DNA of 64,000 nucleotides from an uncultured Planctomycetia bacterium (GTDB lineage: Bacteria; Planctomycetota; Phycisphaerae; Phycisphaerales; SM1A02). A model generated the notes under the pieces. That model had not been told where the DNA came from and did not search any database. It was given only the letters and a program-made list of their open reading frames with translations. This document shows, piece by piece, positions 25,767 to 34,488 of the stretch (position 1 is its first letter; each line of letters starts with the position of its first letter). The DNA is taken from positions 1 to 64,000 of the forward strand of contig CALMPF010000007.1 in assembly GCA_937871505.1 (NCBI GenBank), read 5' to 3'. A program made the position numbers and the translations under genes.

Positions 25767-26678
25767 ATGCAGCGCTCCTTCATCGACGGTCGATTCGTTC
25801 CACGCGCGTTGTGTCACTCGTGCCCGTCGCATCGGCAGCAGCGCTCGCGGGGCGCCTCCCCGAGTCGCCGGATCGCCGCGCTCGTCGCCGCGGGGCTCGG
25901 CGCGCTCGCCAGCCATCCAGCGATCGGGGGGATCGCGTTCCTCTCCCAGCATCGCGCCGCGGAGATGATCCCGGTTCCCGCGCAGCCGGACTGCGCGCAG
26001 CTCGTCGCGAGCACCGCCCCGGGGCTCTTCTCGATCGTCTATCAATCCGGCTGCGACGGTGCCCTGAGCCGGGTGCAGCAGAACACCTTCATCGTTCCTT
26101 CCAGCTTCGTCGCCGGAACCGGGCACGCGCTCGACGTCGCCGCAATCTCGATCGAGGCCGTCCGCTCGTCGCTCGAGTGTCGCTTCGTCGTCGACTGCGC
26201 GGCGACCATCACCTTCGGCGGGCTGCTTCAGGCCTCCGGCGATCCGGTCTCGCGCTCCTCGCTGCGCGTCCTCCGGGCGTGCGACGACGCCTCAGAGACT
26301 CTCTTCCTGCGCGAGGCGGTGGCGACGGGGCAGGGCGATGTCTTCACGTCGCTCGACGCCGTCGTCGCGCTGGGAGCCGGAACGTACTGCCTTCGGGTGG
26401 AGGCGTACGCGGCGACGATCGACCTTCCGGGACCGAACATCTCGTTCACGGCCTTTGACTTCTCGGCGCTCTTCGCGACCGGCAACTCCCTCTGCGCCGC
26501 CGACCTCAACGGCGACGGCGCCGTCGACGGAGCGGACCTCGGCCTCCTGCTCAGGGCGTGGAAGAGCGCGCTCGATGGCTGCGACATCAGCGGCGACGGC
26601 GCCGTCGGAAGCGACGATCTCGACCTGCTTCTGAGTGCGTGGGGCGACTGCCCAGCGGTCCTCGGCAGCCGTTCGTGA
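25767..26678 (+). CDS. secreted protein with dockerin-like C-terminal tag
   Basis: A 303-residue protein. The ATG is chosen because GGGAG lies about 9 bases upstream and a twin-Arg-containing signal region follows (SRRIAALVAAGLGALASHPAIGG). The middle ~190 residues form an unrecognised, probably all-beta domain with several Cys (CAQLVAST, CDGALSRVQQ, CRFVVDCAA, CDDASETLFLREA) that could make disulfides outside the cell. The C-terminus has two dockerin-like loops, DLNGDGAVDGADLGLLLRAW and DISGDGAVGSDDLDLLLSAWG, the second more divergent than in the other tagged proteins of the window. Short beta domains of this kind in planctomycete secreted proteins have no known function. Confidence 0.78.
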   Translation: MQRSFIDGRFVPRALCHSCPSHRQQRSRGASPSRRIAALVAAGLGALASHPAIGGIAFLSQHRAAEMIPVPAQPDCAQLVASTAPGLFSIVYQSGCDGALSRVQQNTFIVPSSFVAGTGHALDVAAISIEAVRSSLECRFVVDCAATITFGGLLQASGDPVSRSSLRVLRACDDASETLFLREAVATGQGDVFTSLDAVVALGAGTYCLRVEAYAATIDLPGPNISFTAFDFSALFATGNSLCAADLNGDGAVDGADLGLLLRAWKSALDGCDISGDGAVGSDDLDLLLSAWGDCPAVLGSRS

Positions 26679-26735
26679 GCGGAGCCCCCTTCGTGATGCC
26701 GCGCTCGGGCGGATCCGCATCGCTACCGTCGATCG

Positions 26736-29507
26736 ATGATCTCGACGTTGAAGGCGATGCTGCTCCACCCCGCCTCCTCGCTAGGCGCAGCGCCCCCGCC
26801 ACCGGTCGAGCCAGCGCCTCGCGGACGGGACTCCAGTCGGGATCCCAGTCGCGATCCCAGTCGCGATCCCAGTCGGGAGCGGGGACAGGACCTGATACCG
26901 GAGGGCTTCGCGCTTCGCGAAGCTCGCGGATCCAAGCAACGGCGTGGCGCTTCCGCGCGAGCGTTCTCTGAAGGCGCGGATTCGCGGGAGGATCGAGGCC
27001 CGCGGGTCGCTGGAAGAGTCGCCGCCCGCGCGTCCGGACATCGTGGAGGCGGGCTCCGCCGGTGGTGCTCACTTCCAGCAGAGGCGGCCGCGGCCCTGCT
27101 CCTTGTGGCGATCGGACCGCTCTCGGCGCTCGCTGCCCAGCGGGCGCTCGAACCGGCGACCGCGAGGAGTGCGCCTCCGGTCGCCGCGGCGGACTCCCTG
27201 ACCCCGTGGAGCGCTGACCGCGCCGCCCTGGTCGAGGGTGTCGACGCCATCGCGGCACCGGGCGTCCCCGGCGCCATCGCGGTCTTCGGACCCGACGCCT
27301 TCCCCGTGATCCTCGGCGCCGAGGGCGCTGGTGAGCGGCCGACGGTCGCGGCCGCCCGCGCCCGCCAGGGCCGGGCCGCGTCAGCGCCGACCGCGGTCGA
27401 ACCCGTCGCCGCCGCAGAGGGCGCGGCCGCTCGCGAGGGGCGACTCGTCGTCCTCTCGCACAACGGCTACGCCAACGCCGATGCGATCGACTTCGGGCAG
27501 ACTCGACGCTTCTTCCTGAACGCGGTGCGCTGGGCCGGCGCGAGCTCCGACGAACCCGTCGTCGGGGTGCGACGAGCCCCGGCGCTCGCCACGGCGCTCG
27601 GCGCAGCCGCGCCGGAGGCGGGAATCGCCGTCGTCCAGCTCGACGGCGCCGAGTGGATCGAGCGGTTGCCGACGATCGATGTCCTCGTCTTCTTCGAGGG
27701 CGACGCCACGCCAGCCGAGCTCGACGCGCTGCGCGCCCACCTCGCCCGCGGCGGCGGCATCGTCGTCGGCGTCTGTCCCTGGGGCTGGGCGCAGGTGCGC
27801 CGGCTCAAGGTCTCGGAGAGCCCGGTCAATCGACTCCTTGGCGAGTTCGGTCTCGCGTGGACCGACGGGACCGTCGCCCCGACCAAGGACGGCGGCTTCG
27901 GCACAGCGCCGGCGCCGAGCCTCCTTCACCAGGCCGCGTCTGCGTTCGAGCGGCTTTCCTCGGAGGGGCCCGAACTTCCCCTCGACCGCGCCGCGCGCGC
28001 CCAGGCGGCTGCAACGATCGTCGATGCGCTGCGGGCCCTTCCCGCCGATGACCGACTTCTGCGACCGGCGCTGGCGGCCCGCGCCGCGGAGCGCGGTGCC
28101 GCCCTCCTGCCGAGCGAGTCGGCGCCCCTCGGACCGGAGCGCGGGCTCGATCGAGTCCTCCTCACGGCGTTGATCGCGAGCCTCGACGACGGCTCGCCGG
28201 AGACCCTCGCGGGGGTCCTTCCCCTCGCCCGCGAGGCGGCTGCGGCGTTTCCCGGCGCCGTGTCCGAGGAGGCCCCGCGGGTCGCGGCACGCGTCGAGGT
28301 CGAGCTCTCCGCGCCGCAGTGGCATTCGACCGGGCTCTATGCGCCGCCGGGCGAGCCACTGCGGGTGACGGTGACGGAGGAGGCATCCCGGCTCGGGCTT
28401 GCGCTTCAGGTCGGCTGCCACACCGATCGGCTCTGGCATCTCGAGCGCTGGAAGCGCGTGCCCGAGATCGCCCTCCGGGTTCCGCTTGCGGCGCCGGTGA
28501 CCGAGCTCATCGCCCCCTTCGGAGGTCTCATCTACCTCGACGTGCCGGAGCGCCGCAGCGGAACGACGACGGTGGCCATCGACGGCGCGGTCGAGGCGCC
28601 GCGCTTCGTGCTCGGGGTGACCACGGCCGAGGAGTGGGCGCAGCAGCGCCGGGAGGCCGCGGCGCGGGCTCCGTGGGGCGAGCTGGAGACCTCGAAGGTG
28701 ATCCTGAGCCTCCCCACGGCGCGGCTGGTCGAGCTGGAGGACCCGACCGAGCTGTTGCACTTCTGGGATTCGATCCTCGATGCCGCGGCGGACCTCGCGA
28801 CGATCTCCCGCGAACGACGGCGCCCTGAGCGATACGTCCCGGACCTCCAGATCAGCGCGGGATACATGCACGCGGGCTATCCAATCATGACGCACATGGA
28901 TGCCATCGAGGACATGACCACGCTTGAGAACCTCCGCCGCGGATCATGGGGGCTCTTCCACGAGCTCGGACACAATCACCAGGATCCGATGTGGACCTTC
29001 GAGGGAACCGGCGAAGTCACCGTGAACCTCTTCTCGCTCTACATCTGCCAGCGACTCTGCGGGCTCGGACCGCGCGACGGGCACCCGGCCCTCGCCGATC
29101 GCGAGCGGATGACGGCCGCCTACCGCTCCGGCGGAAGGCGCCGGCAGGGCGGCCCGGAGGCCGGCTTGGCGGGCCCCTCGTTCGAGCGCTGGAAGCAGGA
29201 TCCCTTCCTCGCCCTGATCATGTACCAGGAGCTTCAGGAGGCCTTCGGCTGGGAAGCGTACAAGCGCGTCTTCGCCGAGTACCGCAGCCTCCGCGGCCCG
29301 GAGCGCCCGCGGACCGAAGAGGAGAAGCGCGACCAGTGGATGGTGCGCTTCTCGCGCAGCGTCGGTCGCAACCTCGGTCCCTTCTTCGACTGGTGGGGCG
29401 TCCCGGTGAGCGAAGCCGCCAAGGCGTCCGTCGCGGACCTCCCGGAGTGGATGCCCGCGCGGCAGGTTCGGAGTGAACGCCACGACGGCGGCGGCCCGAA
29501 ACCATGA
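26736..29507 (+). CDS. M60/TCAF-like metallopeptidase with amidotransferase-like N-terminus
   Basis: A 923-residue frame. Residues ~740-765 read HELGHNHQ...GTGEV: a zinc-binding HExxH (His742, Glu743, His746) with a third ligand candidate Glu760 fourteen residues on, as in peptidase M60 (enhancin/SslE/TCAF). The region before it (QISAGYMHAGYPIMTHMD) is the conserved M60 lead-in. Residues ~235-370 resemble the class-I amidotransferase-like fold of TCAF/FAM115 proteins (GGGIVVGVCPWGW), without a clear catalytic triad. M60 enzymes cut mucin-like glycoproteins. A hydrophobic segment (AAAALLLVAIGPLSALAAQ) near residue 120 is a likely signal, so the real start may lie downstream of the ATG given. 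A 12-bp repeat encoding SRDP units sits before it. Confidence 0.8.
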   Translation: MISTLKAMLLHPASSLGAAPPPPVEPAPRGRDSSRDPSRDPSRDPSRERGQDLIPEGFALREARGSKQRRGASARAFSEGADSREDRGPRVAGRVAARASGHRGGGLRRWCSLPAEAAAALLLVAIGPLSALAAQRALEPATARSAPPVAAADSLTPWSADRAALVEGVDAIAAPGVPGAIAVFGPDAFPVILGAEGAGERPTVAAARARQGRAASAPTAVEPVAAAEGAAAREGRLVVLSHNGYANADAIDFGQTRRFFLNAVRWAGASSDEPVVGVRRAPALATALGAAAPEAGIAVVQLDGAEWIERLPTIDVLVFFEGDATPAELDALRAHLARGGGIVVGVCPWGWAQVRRLKVSESPVNRLLGEFGLAWTDGTVAPTKDGGFGTAPAPSLLHQAASAFERLSSEGPELPLDRAARAQAAATIVDALRALPADDRLLRPALAARAAERGAALLPSESAPLGPERGLDRVLLTALIASLDDGSPETLAGVLPLAREAAAAFPGAVSEEAPRVAARVEVELSAPQWHSTGLYAPPGEPLRVTVTEEASRLGLALQVGCHTDRLWHLERWKRVPEIALRVPLAAPVTELIAPFGGLIYLDVPERRSGTTTVAIDGAVEAPRFVLGVTTAEEWAQQRREAAARAPWGELETSKVILSLPTARLVELEDPTELLHFWDSILDAAADLATISRERRRPERYVPDLQISAGYMHAGYPIMTHMDAIEDMTTLENLRRGSWGLFHELGHNHQDPMWTFEGTGEVTVNLFSLYICQRLCGLGPRDGHPALADRERMTAAYRSGGRRRQGGPEAGLAGPSFERWKQDPFLALIMYQELQEAFGWEAYKRVFAEYRSLRGPERPRTEEEKRDQWMVRFSRSVGRNLGPFFDWWGVPVSEAAKASVADLPEWMPARQVRSERHDGGGPKP
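26829..26876. repeat. 4 x 12-bp tandem repeat inside the M60 gene frame
   Basis: GACTCCAGTCGG, GATCCCAGTCGC (twice) and GATCCCAGTCGG in a row; in the plus frame they encode (S-R-D-P)n. Because the period is a multiple of three, copy-number changes keep the frame open. Confidence 0.9.
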
Positions 29508-29580
29508 CTGGAGTCCATGACTGGAGAGCACGACCGGAGACCACGACTGGAGTCCGTCGCTGGAGACCACGGCTGGCGTC
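29503..29580. repeat. 6 x 13-bp tandem repeat over a stop codon
   Basis: Six degenerate copies of CATGACTGGAGTC. The stop codon of the metallopeptidase gene lies in the first copy, so the array begins inside the coding sequence. Confidence 0.8.
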
Positions 29581-30005
29581 AACGGTGGGCAGTCCGCGTG
29601 GAAGCGCCCGCGTCGGGCGACTCGCGTAGGGCGACTCGCTTCGAATGGTGGGCGCCAGACCGCTCGCGGCGAGCCTCTCGCGAAGGCGGGTGAGCGCCGC
29701 GAGCAGCAGGGCCACACGACCCCGCGAGCCAGCCAGAGCTTCATCGCCTCGACATGGAGCCGCGACCGCGAGGCGCGCCCCCGCCCCCGCCCCTTTCGCT
29801 GACCCCTGACCCTGACCCAGCACCTGACCCAGCACCTGACCCGGAACTTGACGCCTCCCCGGGAGGCGGAGGGCGGGGGGGCCAAGCCGACTGGTGTTCG
29901 ATCGTCGTTCGATCGGGCTCCGATCGGCGTGCGACCGAGTTCGCTTGGCAGCCGGTGGCGCCGATCCGAGCGGCGGCCGTCCGAGTGGCACTCCTCGGAG
30001 TCGGG
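29508..30005. other. convergent intergenic region with two repeat arrays
   Basis: About 500 bases between the metallopeptidase gene and the NrdJ-type gene. It contains the remaining copies of a 13-bp array and a 12-bp array. No gene or intrinsic terminator with a T-tract is seen. Confidence 0.5.
29811..29846. repeat. 3 x 12-bp tandem repeat
   Basis: CCTGACCCAGCA twice and CCTGACCCGGAA, preceded by further CTGACC-containing half units. Confidence 0.8.
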
Positions 30006-30407
30006 CTAGACCCCGATCAGCGCCTCGGCGCCGCCCGCGTAGCGGGCCGCAGGCCGATCGATGAACTCCAGCTCGATGTAGCGAGCCACGTAGTCGAGGA
30101 TCGACGCCGCTTCGGGAATCTCCGGGTTGCTCGTCGGGCCGCTGGGGTCGAACCGCATGTTGCGGAATCGATCGACGGCGTCCTGAAGCGGCAGCCCGAA
30201 CTGAAGCGCCAGACTGAACGCGCGGCAGAAGCCCTGGATGAGCCCGGAGAGCGTCGAGCCCTCCTTGGCGATCTTGATGAAGATCTCCCCCGGCCGTCCA
30301 TCCTCGAAGAGCCCGACCGTCAGATACCCCTCATGTCCGCCGATGACGAACTTGTGGGTCACCGAAGCGCGGGTGACGCTGAGGACCGTCCTTCGATTCG
30401 TGCTCAC
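30006..30407 (-). CDS. stand-alone class II ribonucleotide reductase C-terminal (TSCPD, NrdJb-like) protein
   Basis: The 133 residues match only the C-terminal part of adenosylcobalamin-dependent ribonucleotide reductase NrdJ: THKFVIGGHEGYLTVGLFED, PGEIFIKIAKEGSTLSGL, ALQFGLPLQDAVDRFR, RFDPSGPTSNPEIPEAASI. The catalytic barrel with the active-site cysteines is absent, and no nrdJ lies beside it. The GTG start is favoured by AAGGAG at 9 bases; an ATG 29 codons upstream would overlap the methyltransferase gene. Some bacteria split class II reductase into NrdJa and NrdJb, so this could be a genuine small subunit acting in trans. A remnant is less likely, because the frame is intact and well preserved. 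It follows a methyltransferase gene by 44 bases. Confidence 0.82.
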   Translation of the reverse strand: MSTNRRTVLSVTRASVTHKFVIGGHEGYLTVGLFEDGRPGEIFIKIAKEGSTLSGLIQGFCRAFSLALQFGLPLQDAVDRFRNMRFDPSGPTSNPEIPEAASILDYVARYIELEFIDRPAARYAGGAEALIGV

Positions 30408-30450
30408 CGCCGCGATCTCCTTCCATGTCCGTCGTCTGACCACCAGGACC

Positions 30451-31242
30451 TCACGTCGCGTCGGCCACGGTGCCGAGATGGACCACGACGTCATACTCGA
30501 TCTCGACGACCCCTGCCCGGGCGTACCGGTCGAAGAGACGCCGAAGAGCTTCCATCATCGGCCGATGCCTCGGGTCCCCTTGAGCGGGCACGTAGGAAGA
30601 GGATCGAGTCCGCCCGAGAAGTCCCTCGAGGTCGAGCCGCTGGACGTTCTCGAGCACGAAGCGTACCGGGCGAGTCGGCCTGAAGAACTCCGCGATCGCC
30701 TCCGCGCCGACGTTGCGGTGGGCGACCTCGCAGTAGTCGGTGCCGTATTCGCGAAGGAGCGCCTCGTACTCGCGGAGGAACGGGGTCGACTCGAGCCGAC
30801 GGTCGTTCCAGAGGACGGCGACCTGTCCCCCGGGACGCAGGATCCTGCGGCACTCCCTCCGGAACCCCTCGCGGTCGAACCAGTGGAACGCCTGGGCGGC
30901 GAGGACCAGATCGACGCTCCCGGCATCGAGCCCGGTCGCCTCAGCGCGCCCGTCGACGCTGTGAAACCTCGCCCCGAAGGCAACGGAGAGGGCCTCCTCC
31001 GCGGCCCGGCGCATCGCGGCGTTGGGCTCCACCGCGAACACGGTGCAGCCATGTCTGAGGAAGAGCCCCGCCGAGATCCCGGTGCCGCTGCCGACGTCCG
31101 CGACGACGCCGTGTTCGGGCAGCGCCCCCAGCTCGCGCAACCGAGACACCATCGCGTCGGGGTAGCCGGGTCGATGGCGCCGATAGTCCTCGACGCGATC
31201 GCTGAAGCGGGTGAGCGGGTTGGTGGACGGAGTGGACGACAT
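30451..31242 (-). CDS. class I SAM-dependent methyltransferase
   Basis: A 263-residue enzyme of the Methyltransf_11 type. Motif I is VADVGSGTGISAGLFLRHG, followed by the acidic end of strand 2 (VFAVEPNAAMRRAAEEAL). Motif IV is SVDLVLAAQAFHWFDREGF and LRPGGQVAVLWNDR follows. The AQAFHWFD block is typical of small-molecule methyltransferases related to trans-aconitate methyltransferase; substrate not predictable. The ATG is followed by NPLTRFSDRVEDYRRHRPGYPDAM, where the family begins; the upstream frame is noise. A paralogue with the same structure lies about 8 kb away on the same strand and has a similar upstream sequence. It probably forms an operon with the NrdJb-like gene. Confidence 0.88.
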   Translation of the reverse strand: MSSTPSTNPLTRFSDRVEDYRRHRPGYPDAMVSRLRELGALPEHGVVADVGSGTGISAGLFLRHGCTVFAVEPNAAMRRAAEEALSVAFGARFHSVDGRAEATGLDAGSVDLVLAAQAFHWFDREGFRRECRRILRPGGQVAVLWNDRRLESTPFLREYEALLREYGTDYCEVAHRNVGAEAIAEFFRPTRPVRFVLENVQRLDLEGLLGRTRSSSYVPAQGDPRHRPMMEALRRLFDRYARAGVVEIEYDVVVHLGTVADAT

Positions 31243-31520
31243 CGATTCGATGGAGACCGTATGCGCGGCGCCGCCGCGGAACTGCGTCGCGCGCACCGTC
31301 GAAGGCGCCGAGCGCGCGCTCCCCCTCAGCACGGCGGAAGCGACGGCGCGGCGCTCTTGCGCGTCCGAGCGATCTCGCCCCGATGTGCCGCCCCCGCCCG
31401 TGGTTCGCCGATCCCGCCGCGCGCCCGCATGCCGCTCCAGCGCCACTCCTCGACGACCGCGACGCGCTCGCCCCGACGCTCCGGTCGCGTCCGGGGTGAT
31501 GCACCGGAACCGGCACGATG

Positions 31521-31558
31521 AACGCCCCCATCGGTCCAGCGACCGATGGGGGGCGTTC
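31521..31558 (-). terminator. hairpin terminator after dioxygenase-desaturase fusion gene
   Basis: A stem of about 16 bp with one bulge (AACGCCCCC-ATCGGTC against GACCGAT-GGGGGGCGTT) lies 45 bases after the stop. No T-run follows on the minus strand, so efficiency is uncertain. Confidence 0.5.
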
Positions 31559-31602
31559 GAATCGGCCCGCGTCCAGCGCGGGATGACCGCGACGGAGTCG
31601 CC

Positions 31603-33774
31603 TCACATCCCCAGCATTCCGTTCGCCGTCCCGGCCTCGTCCGACGGCGCGGCGACCATGGCGGGGTCGATCTCGCTGAGCACCTCGAACGTCGCCTGGA
31701 GCGGATCACGGCGGTTCCAGAACTCGCTGAGAACCGGATCGCCCTCGGTGCGGAGCGACTGATAGACTCGGCGGCCGTACGCGGTGTTCATCCACGCGAT
31801 CTCCGGCTGGGCGTAGACGGGAAGGGGAACCCCGCGCTCGTGGAGCGTCGCGAGGCCGTGGACGTGGTGCTCATCGTGATGGGCGAGGTCGCCGAAGACG
31901 ATCGTCGGCCGATAGAGCGCCTGCACAAGCTGAAGGTCGAGGAACCACATCATCCAGCCGATGGCGCGGTCGACCGGCGGAAGCGCAGCGTCGGGCGGCT
32001 CGGCGAGGGCGAATCGGCCGGCGCTGCTCTCGGCGTAGACGACCTGCGCCGCGTCCTCCGGATCGTGCTGGCGCAGCCACCGATGCTCACCGAGGAACTG
32101 CTCCAGCGCCGCCCGCTGGAACATGAAGACCACCGGGAAGACCCAGCCGATCAGGAACGGCAGCCAGAGACCGCTGATCGCCACCAGCGCGAGGACTCCC
32201 GACCAGAGGAGCCCGACGGCCGCCCGCTGCGCCACCGGTCCGCGGCCGAGCTGCGCGATGAGCCGCGCCTTGAAGTAGGTCCAGTGGAACCAGGGCGACC
32301 AGCGCATCCGCCGGAAGTGCGCCCAGAGCTCGTCGACCTCCATTCCCGGCTCGAAGCCCAGACTGCGGATGAGGCGGACGTCGGGGTCGGCGTTGGTTGC
32401 AAACTTCTTCTCGAGGTGATGCCGATGGTGCTTCTCGGCGTACGTCGGGAAGTCCTCCACGAAGAGGAGGGTGCTCATCACCGTGCCGATCCACCAGAAG
32501 AGCTGCCGCACGCGCGGGTCGGGGTGTTCCAACCACATGTGGATCGCGTCGTGCATGATCGTGAGCATCCCGGCCCGCGCGCCGCTGGCCGTGACGAGCA
32601 GCGTGATGGCGAGCAGCGGGAGGAGCAAGAGCTGACCCGACGCGAGGATCGCCATCGACGCCGCGGCGCCGCCGAAGAGCCAGAGCAGCACGACCGCGTA
32701 GAGCCGAGGACGCGTCCAGAGCATCCACGGTGAGCCGTCCGACGGCGCGATCCCGCTCACGAGGGTGACGTAGCGATCGAGCAGCGCACCGAGCGTCCTT
32801 CCCATCGCGCCGCCGCGCCCTCGAAGCCGCCGGGAGACGCGGTCGCGCCGATCCGGTTCGCGGCCCAGCGCGGCGCCGGGCGCGCCGCCGGGGCCCATCG
32901 TCCGACCCAGCCACTCCGGTCGGTAGCGACCCGTCGCGTCGATCGGGAAGTCGACCGTCTCCCAGCGGCGGCGGAACGCCTCCGGGGAGAGGGAAGGGAG
33001 TTCGGAGGTCGCGTCGGCCCGAGGAGCAGCCGTCTCTTCGCTCCCGGTCGACGCGACCGTCGCAGCGGTGGCGTCGGCATCGGTCGCGCCGGCGGTATCG
33101 GCGGTATCGGTCGCGCCGTCGACACCGGTGGCGCCATCCGCGTCGATCGCGTCGTCCGCCGCCGCCCCGGTCGCATTCGTCGCGACCGGCGCACCGCCAG
33201 CCGGAGCCTCCTCATCCTTCCAGACCCGCATGTTCCGAAGCGGCGGGGTGTAGACGTGGAGCGTGTAGAGCGTCTCCTCCTCGAGATTCGCGACGACGTG
33301 GATGTCCTCGTCGGCACCGGAGAAGGTCTCTCCCGTCTGGTGCCGATCGAACGCCACCGGAACCGGCGTGCCCGAGGCGTCGAGCTCGAACGCGGTCTCG
33401 CTCGCGATCCCGCCGAGCACCTGCACCGCGCAGCGACTCCCGGCGTGGTTGTGAACCGGGCTGGCCTGTCCCGGCTTCCAGACGAGGAGCACAACCGCGA
33501 CGCGGTCGGACTCGTAGAGCGTGTTGCGCGTGTACCGCTCGTCGCTCTCGGTCGCGGCGTGCATGACGTCGGCGAGGCGGACGTTCGCTTCGCGGACGAT
33601 CGACGCGAGCTCATCCGGCGTGAGCGTGCCGGGACGGCGCTCGACCCGCTCGACGAGACGACGAATCTGGCTTGGAAGCCCCAGAGCCTGGGAAGCCGAC
33701 TGGGGATCAGACTGGAGAACCGGCAGGGAACCAGAGTGGGCACCAGAGTGGGAGTTCGACGGAGTGGTCTGCAT
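31603..33774 (-). CDS. cysteine dioxygenase-fatty acid desaturase-like fusion
   Basis: A 723-residue protein joining two iron enzymes. Residues ~35-190 are a cysteine dioxygenase-type cupin: His108, His110 and His159 fit the iron ligands, Cys115 fits the crosslinked Cys five residues after the second His (SPVHNHAGSRC), and TLHVYTPPL offers the partner Tyr. An Ala/Thr/Asp-rich linker spans ~190-255. Residues ~330-640 are a membrane di-iron desaturase/hydroxylase with three His boxes: HDAIH (408-412), HHRHH (449-453) and HHDEHH (632-637), plus hydrophobic segments around 355-395 and 515-555. The ATG with AAGGACAGG upstream is chosen. It may oxidise cysteine to sulfinate and hydroxylate or desaturate a lipid or a linked product; sulfur-containing lipid synthesis is one guess. 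The pairing is unfamiliar to me. Confidence 0.85.
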   Translation of the reverse strand: MQTTPSNSHSGAHSGSLPVLQSDPQSASQALGLPSQIRRLVERVERRPGTLTPDELASIVREANVRLADVMHAATESDERYTRNTLYESDRVAVVLLVWKPGQASPVHNHAGSRCAVQVLGGIASETAFELDASGTPVPVAFDRHQTGETFSGADEDIHVVANLEEETLYTLHVYTPPLRNMRVWKDEEAPAGGAPVATNATGAAADDAIDADGATGVDGATDTADTAGATDADATAATVASTGSEETAAPRADATSELPSLSPEAFRRRWETVDFPIDATGRYRPEWLGRTMGPGGAPGAALGREPDRRDRVSRRLRGRGGAMGRTLGALLDRYVTLVSGIAPSDGSPWMLWTRPRLYAVVLLWLFGGAAASMAILASGQLLLLPLLAITLLVTASGARAGMLTIMHDAIHMWLEHPDPRVRQLFWWIGTVMSTLLFVEDFPTYAEKHHRHHLEKKFATNADPDVRLIRSLGFEPGMEVDELWAHFRRMRWSPWFHWTYFKARLIAQLGRGPVAQRAAVGLLWSGVLALVAISGLWLPFLIGWVFPVVFMFQRAALEQFLGEHRWLRQHDPEDAAQVVYAESSAGRFALAEPPDAALPPVDRAIGWMMWFLDLQLVQALYRPTIVFGDLAHHDEHHVHGLATLHERGVPLPVYAQPEIAWMNTAYGRRVYQSLRTEGDPVLSEFWNRRDPLQATFEVLSEIDPAMVAAPSDEAGTANGMLGM
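33690..33751. repeat. degenerate 12-bp tandem array in fusion gene 5' end
   Basis: Units such as GACTGGGGATCA, GACTGGAGAACC, GAACCAGAGTGG and GCACCAGAGTGG follow one another. They encode the variable N-terminal Ser/His/Gly-rich tail before the dioxygenase domain. Confidence 0.65.
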
Positions 33775-34488
33775 GGGACCTGTCCTTTGTGGATCGCGGA
33801 TCCCGTCCGCGGCGGGGCTGAGGCGGATCCGGCTGCGGGCTCGTGTGTCCCCAGCCATGCCTGCCGACCCCTCCGCCGTTTCCCCGCCGAAGAACCCCGG
33901 AACACCGCGTGAAGCACCGCCGGGAGCGACCCGACGTGTTGCAGGTGCGCCGCCGGCCGCGGCCCCAAGCGCACGCCGCGACGCCCCGGAGTCGTCGGAA
34001 TCAGCGAGTCGTGTGATCGACCCGGTCGCGGAGACACGGAGCGCGCGCGGCAGCCCTCCCCCGTCAACCCGGGTGTCGGCCGGGGAAACGGCCTTCGGCG
34101 AATCGGGCTGGCTGCCGAACCGGAGTGACGCGGTGCGACCGCACGCGGTCAGCATCCGGGCTCCTCGGGCAATTCCACTCTGGAAGCTCAGTGCCGCCCG
34201 ACGCTGACGATCGACCTCCGCAGGGAGGCCACCGACTTCGCAGAGCGGAGTTCGGTGGCACGGCCTCCCAGGCGGCGCCGGACCGACCGCGCGAAGCGTG
34301 CGCCAGCGGCGCGAGGTTGCTCCTGCGCTGCCCTCGTCCTCCTCCCGCCCTGACCCCCGGCCTTGCGCCGACTGGCTTCCCGGTTCGCTCCGGCTCCGCG
34401 GCTGGCGCCCGCTCGGTTCACGGCGATCCGCTTGCTCGCTCTCGCTCCCGACACCAGCTTCGCCGCCGCTCTCGCCCTCTCGTCCTGC
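33775..34488. other. intergenic region upstream of the fusion gene
   Basis: About 700 bases with no supported gene; open frames on both strands are Arg/Pro/Ala-rich noise. It contains one copy of a palindromic element that recurs upstream of the Roco gene. The fusion gene promoter should be here but no clear consensus is visible. Confidence 0.5.
34229..34264. repeat. repeated palindromic element, copy 1
   Basis: CCACCGACTTCG and CGGAGTTCGGTGGCACGG form an imperfect hairpin. The same sequence with a few changes occurs once more about 4.7 kb away in the same orientation, so the two copies bracket the FGE-like and Roco genes. Confidence 0.65.

Noticed and set aside
30006-30494. NrdJ-type gene starting at the upstream ATG
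   Set aside because: That start would overlap the methyltransferase gene by 44 bases and adds 29 residues unlike the family, while the internal GTG has a strong AAGGAG.
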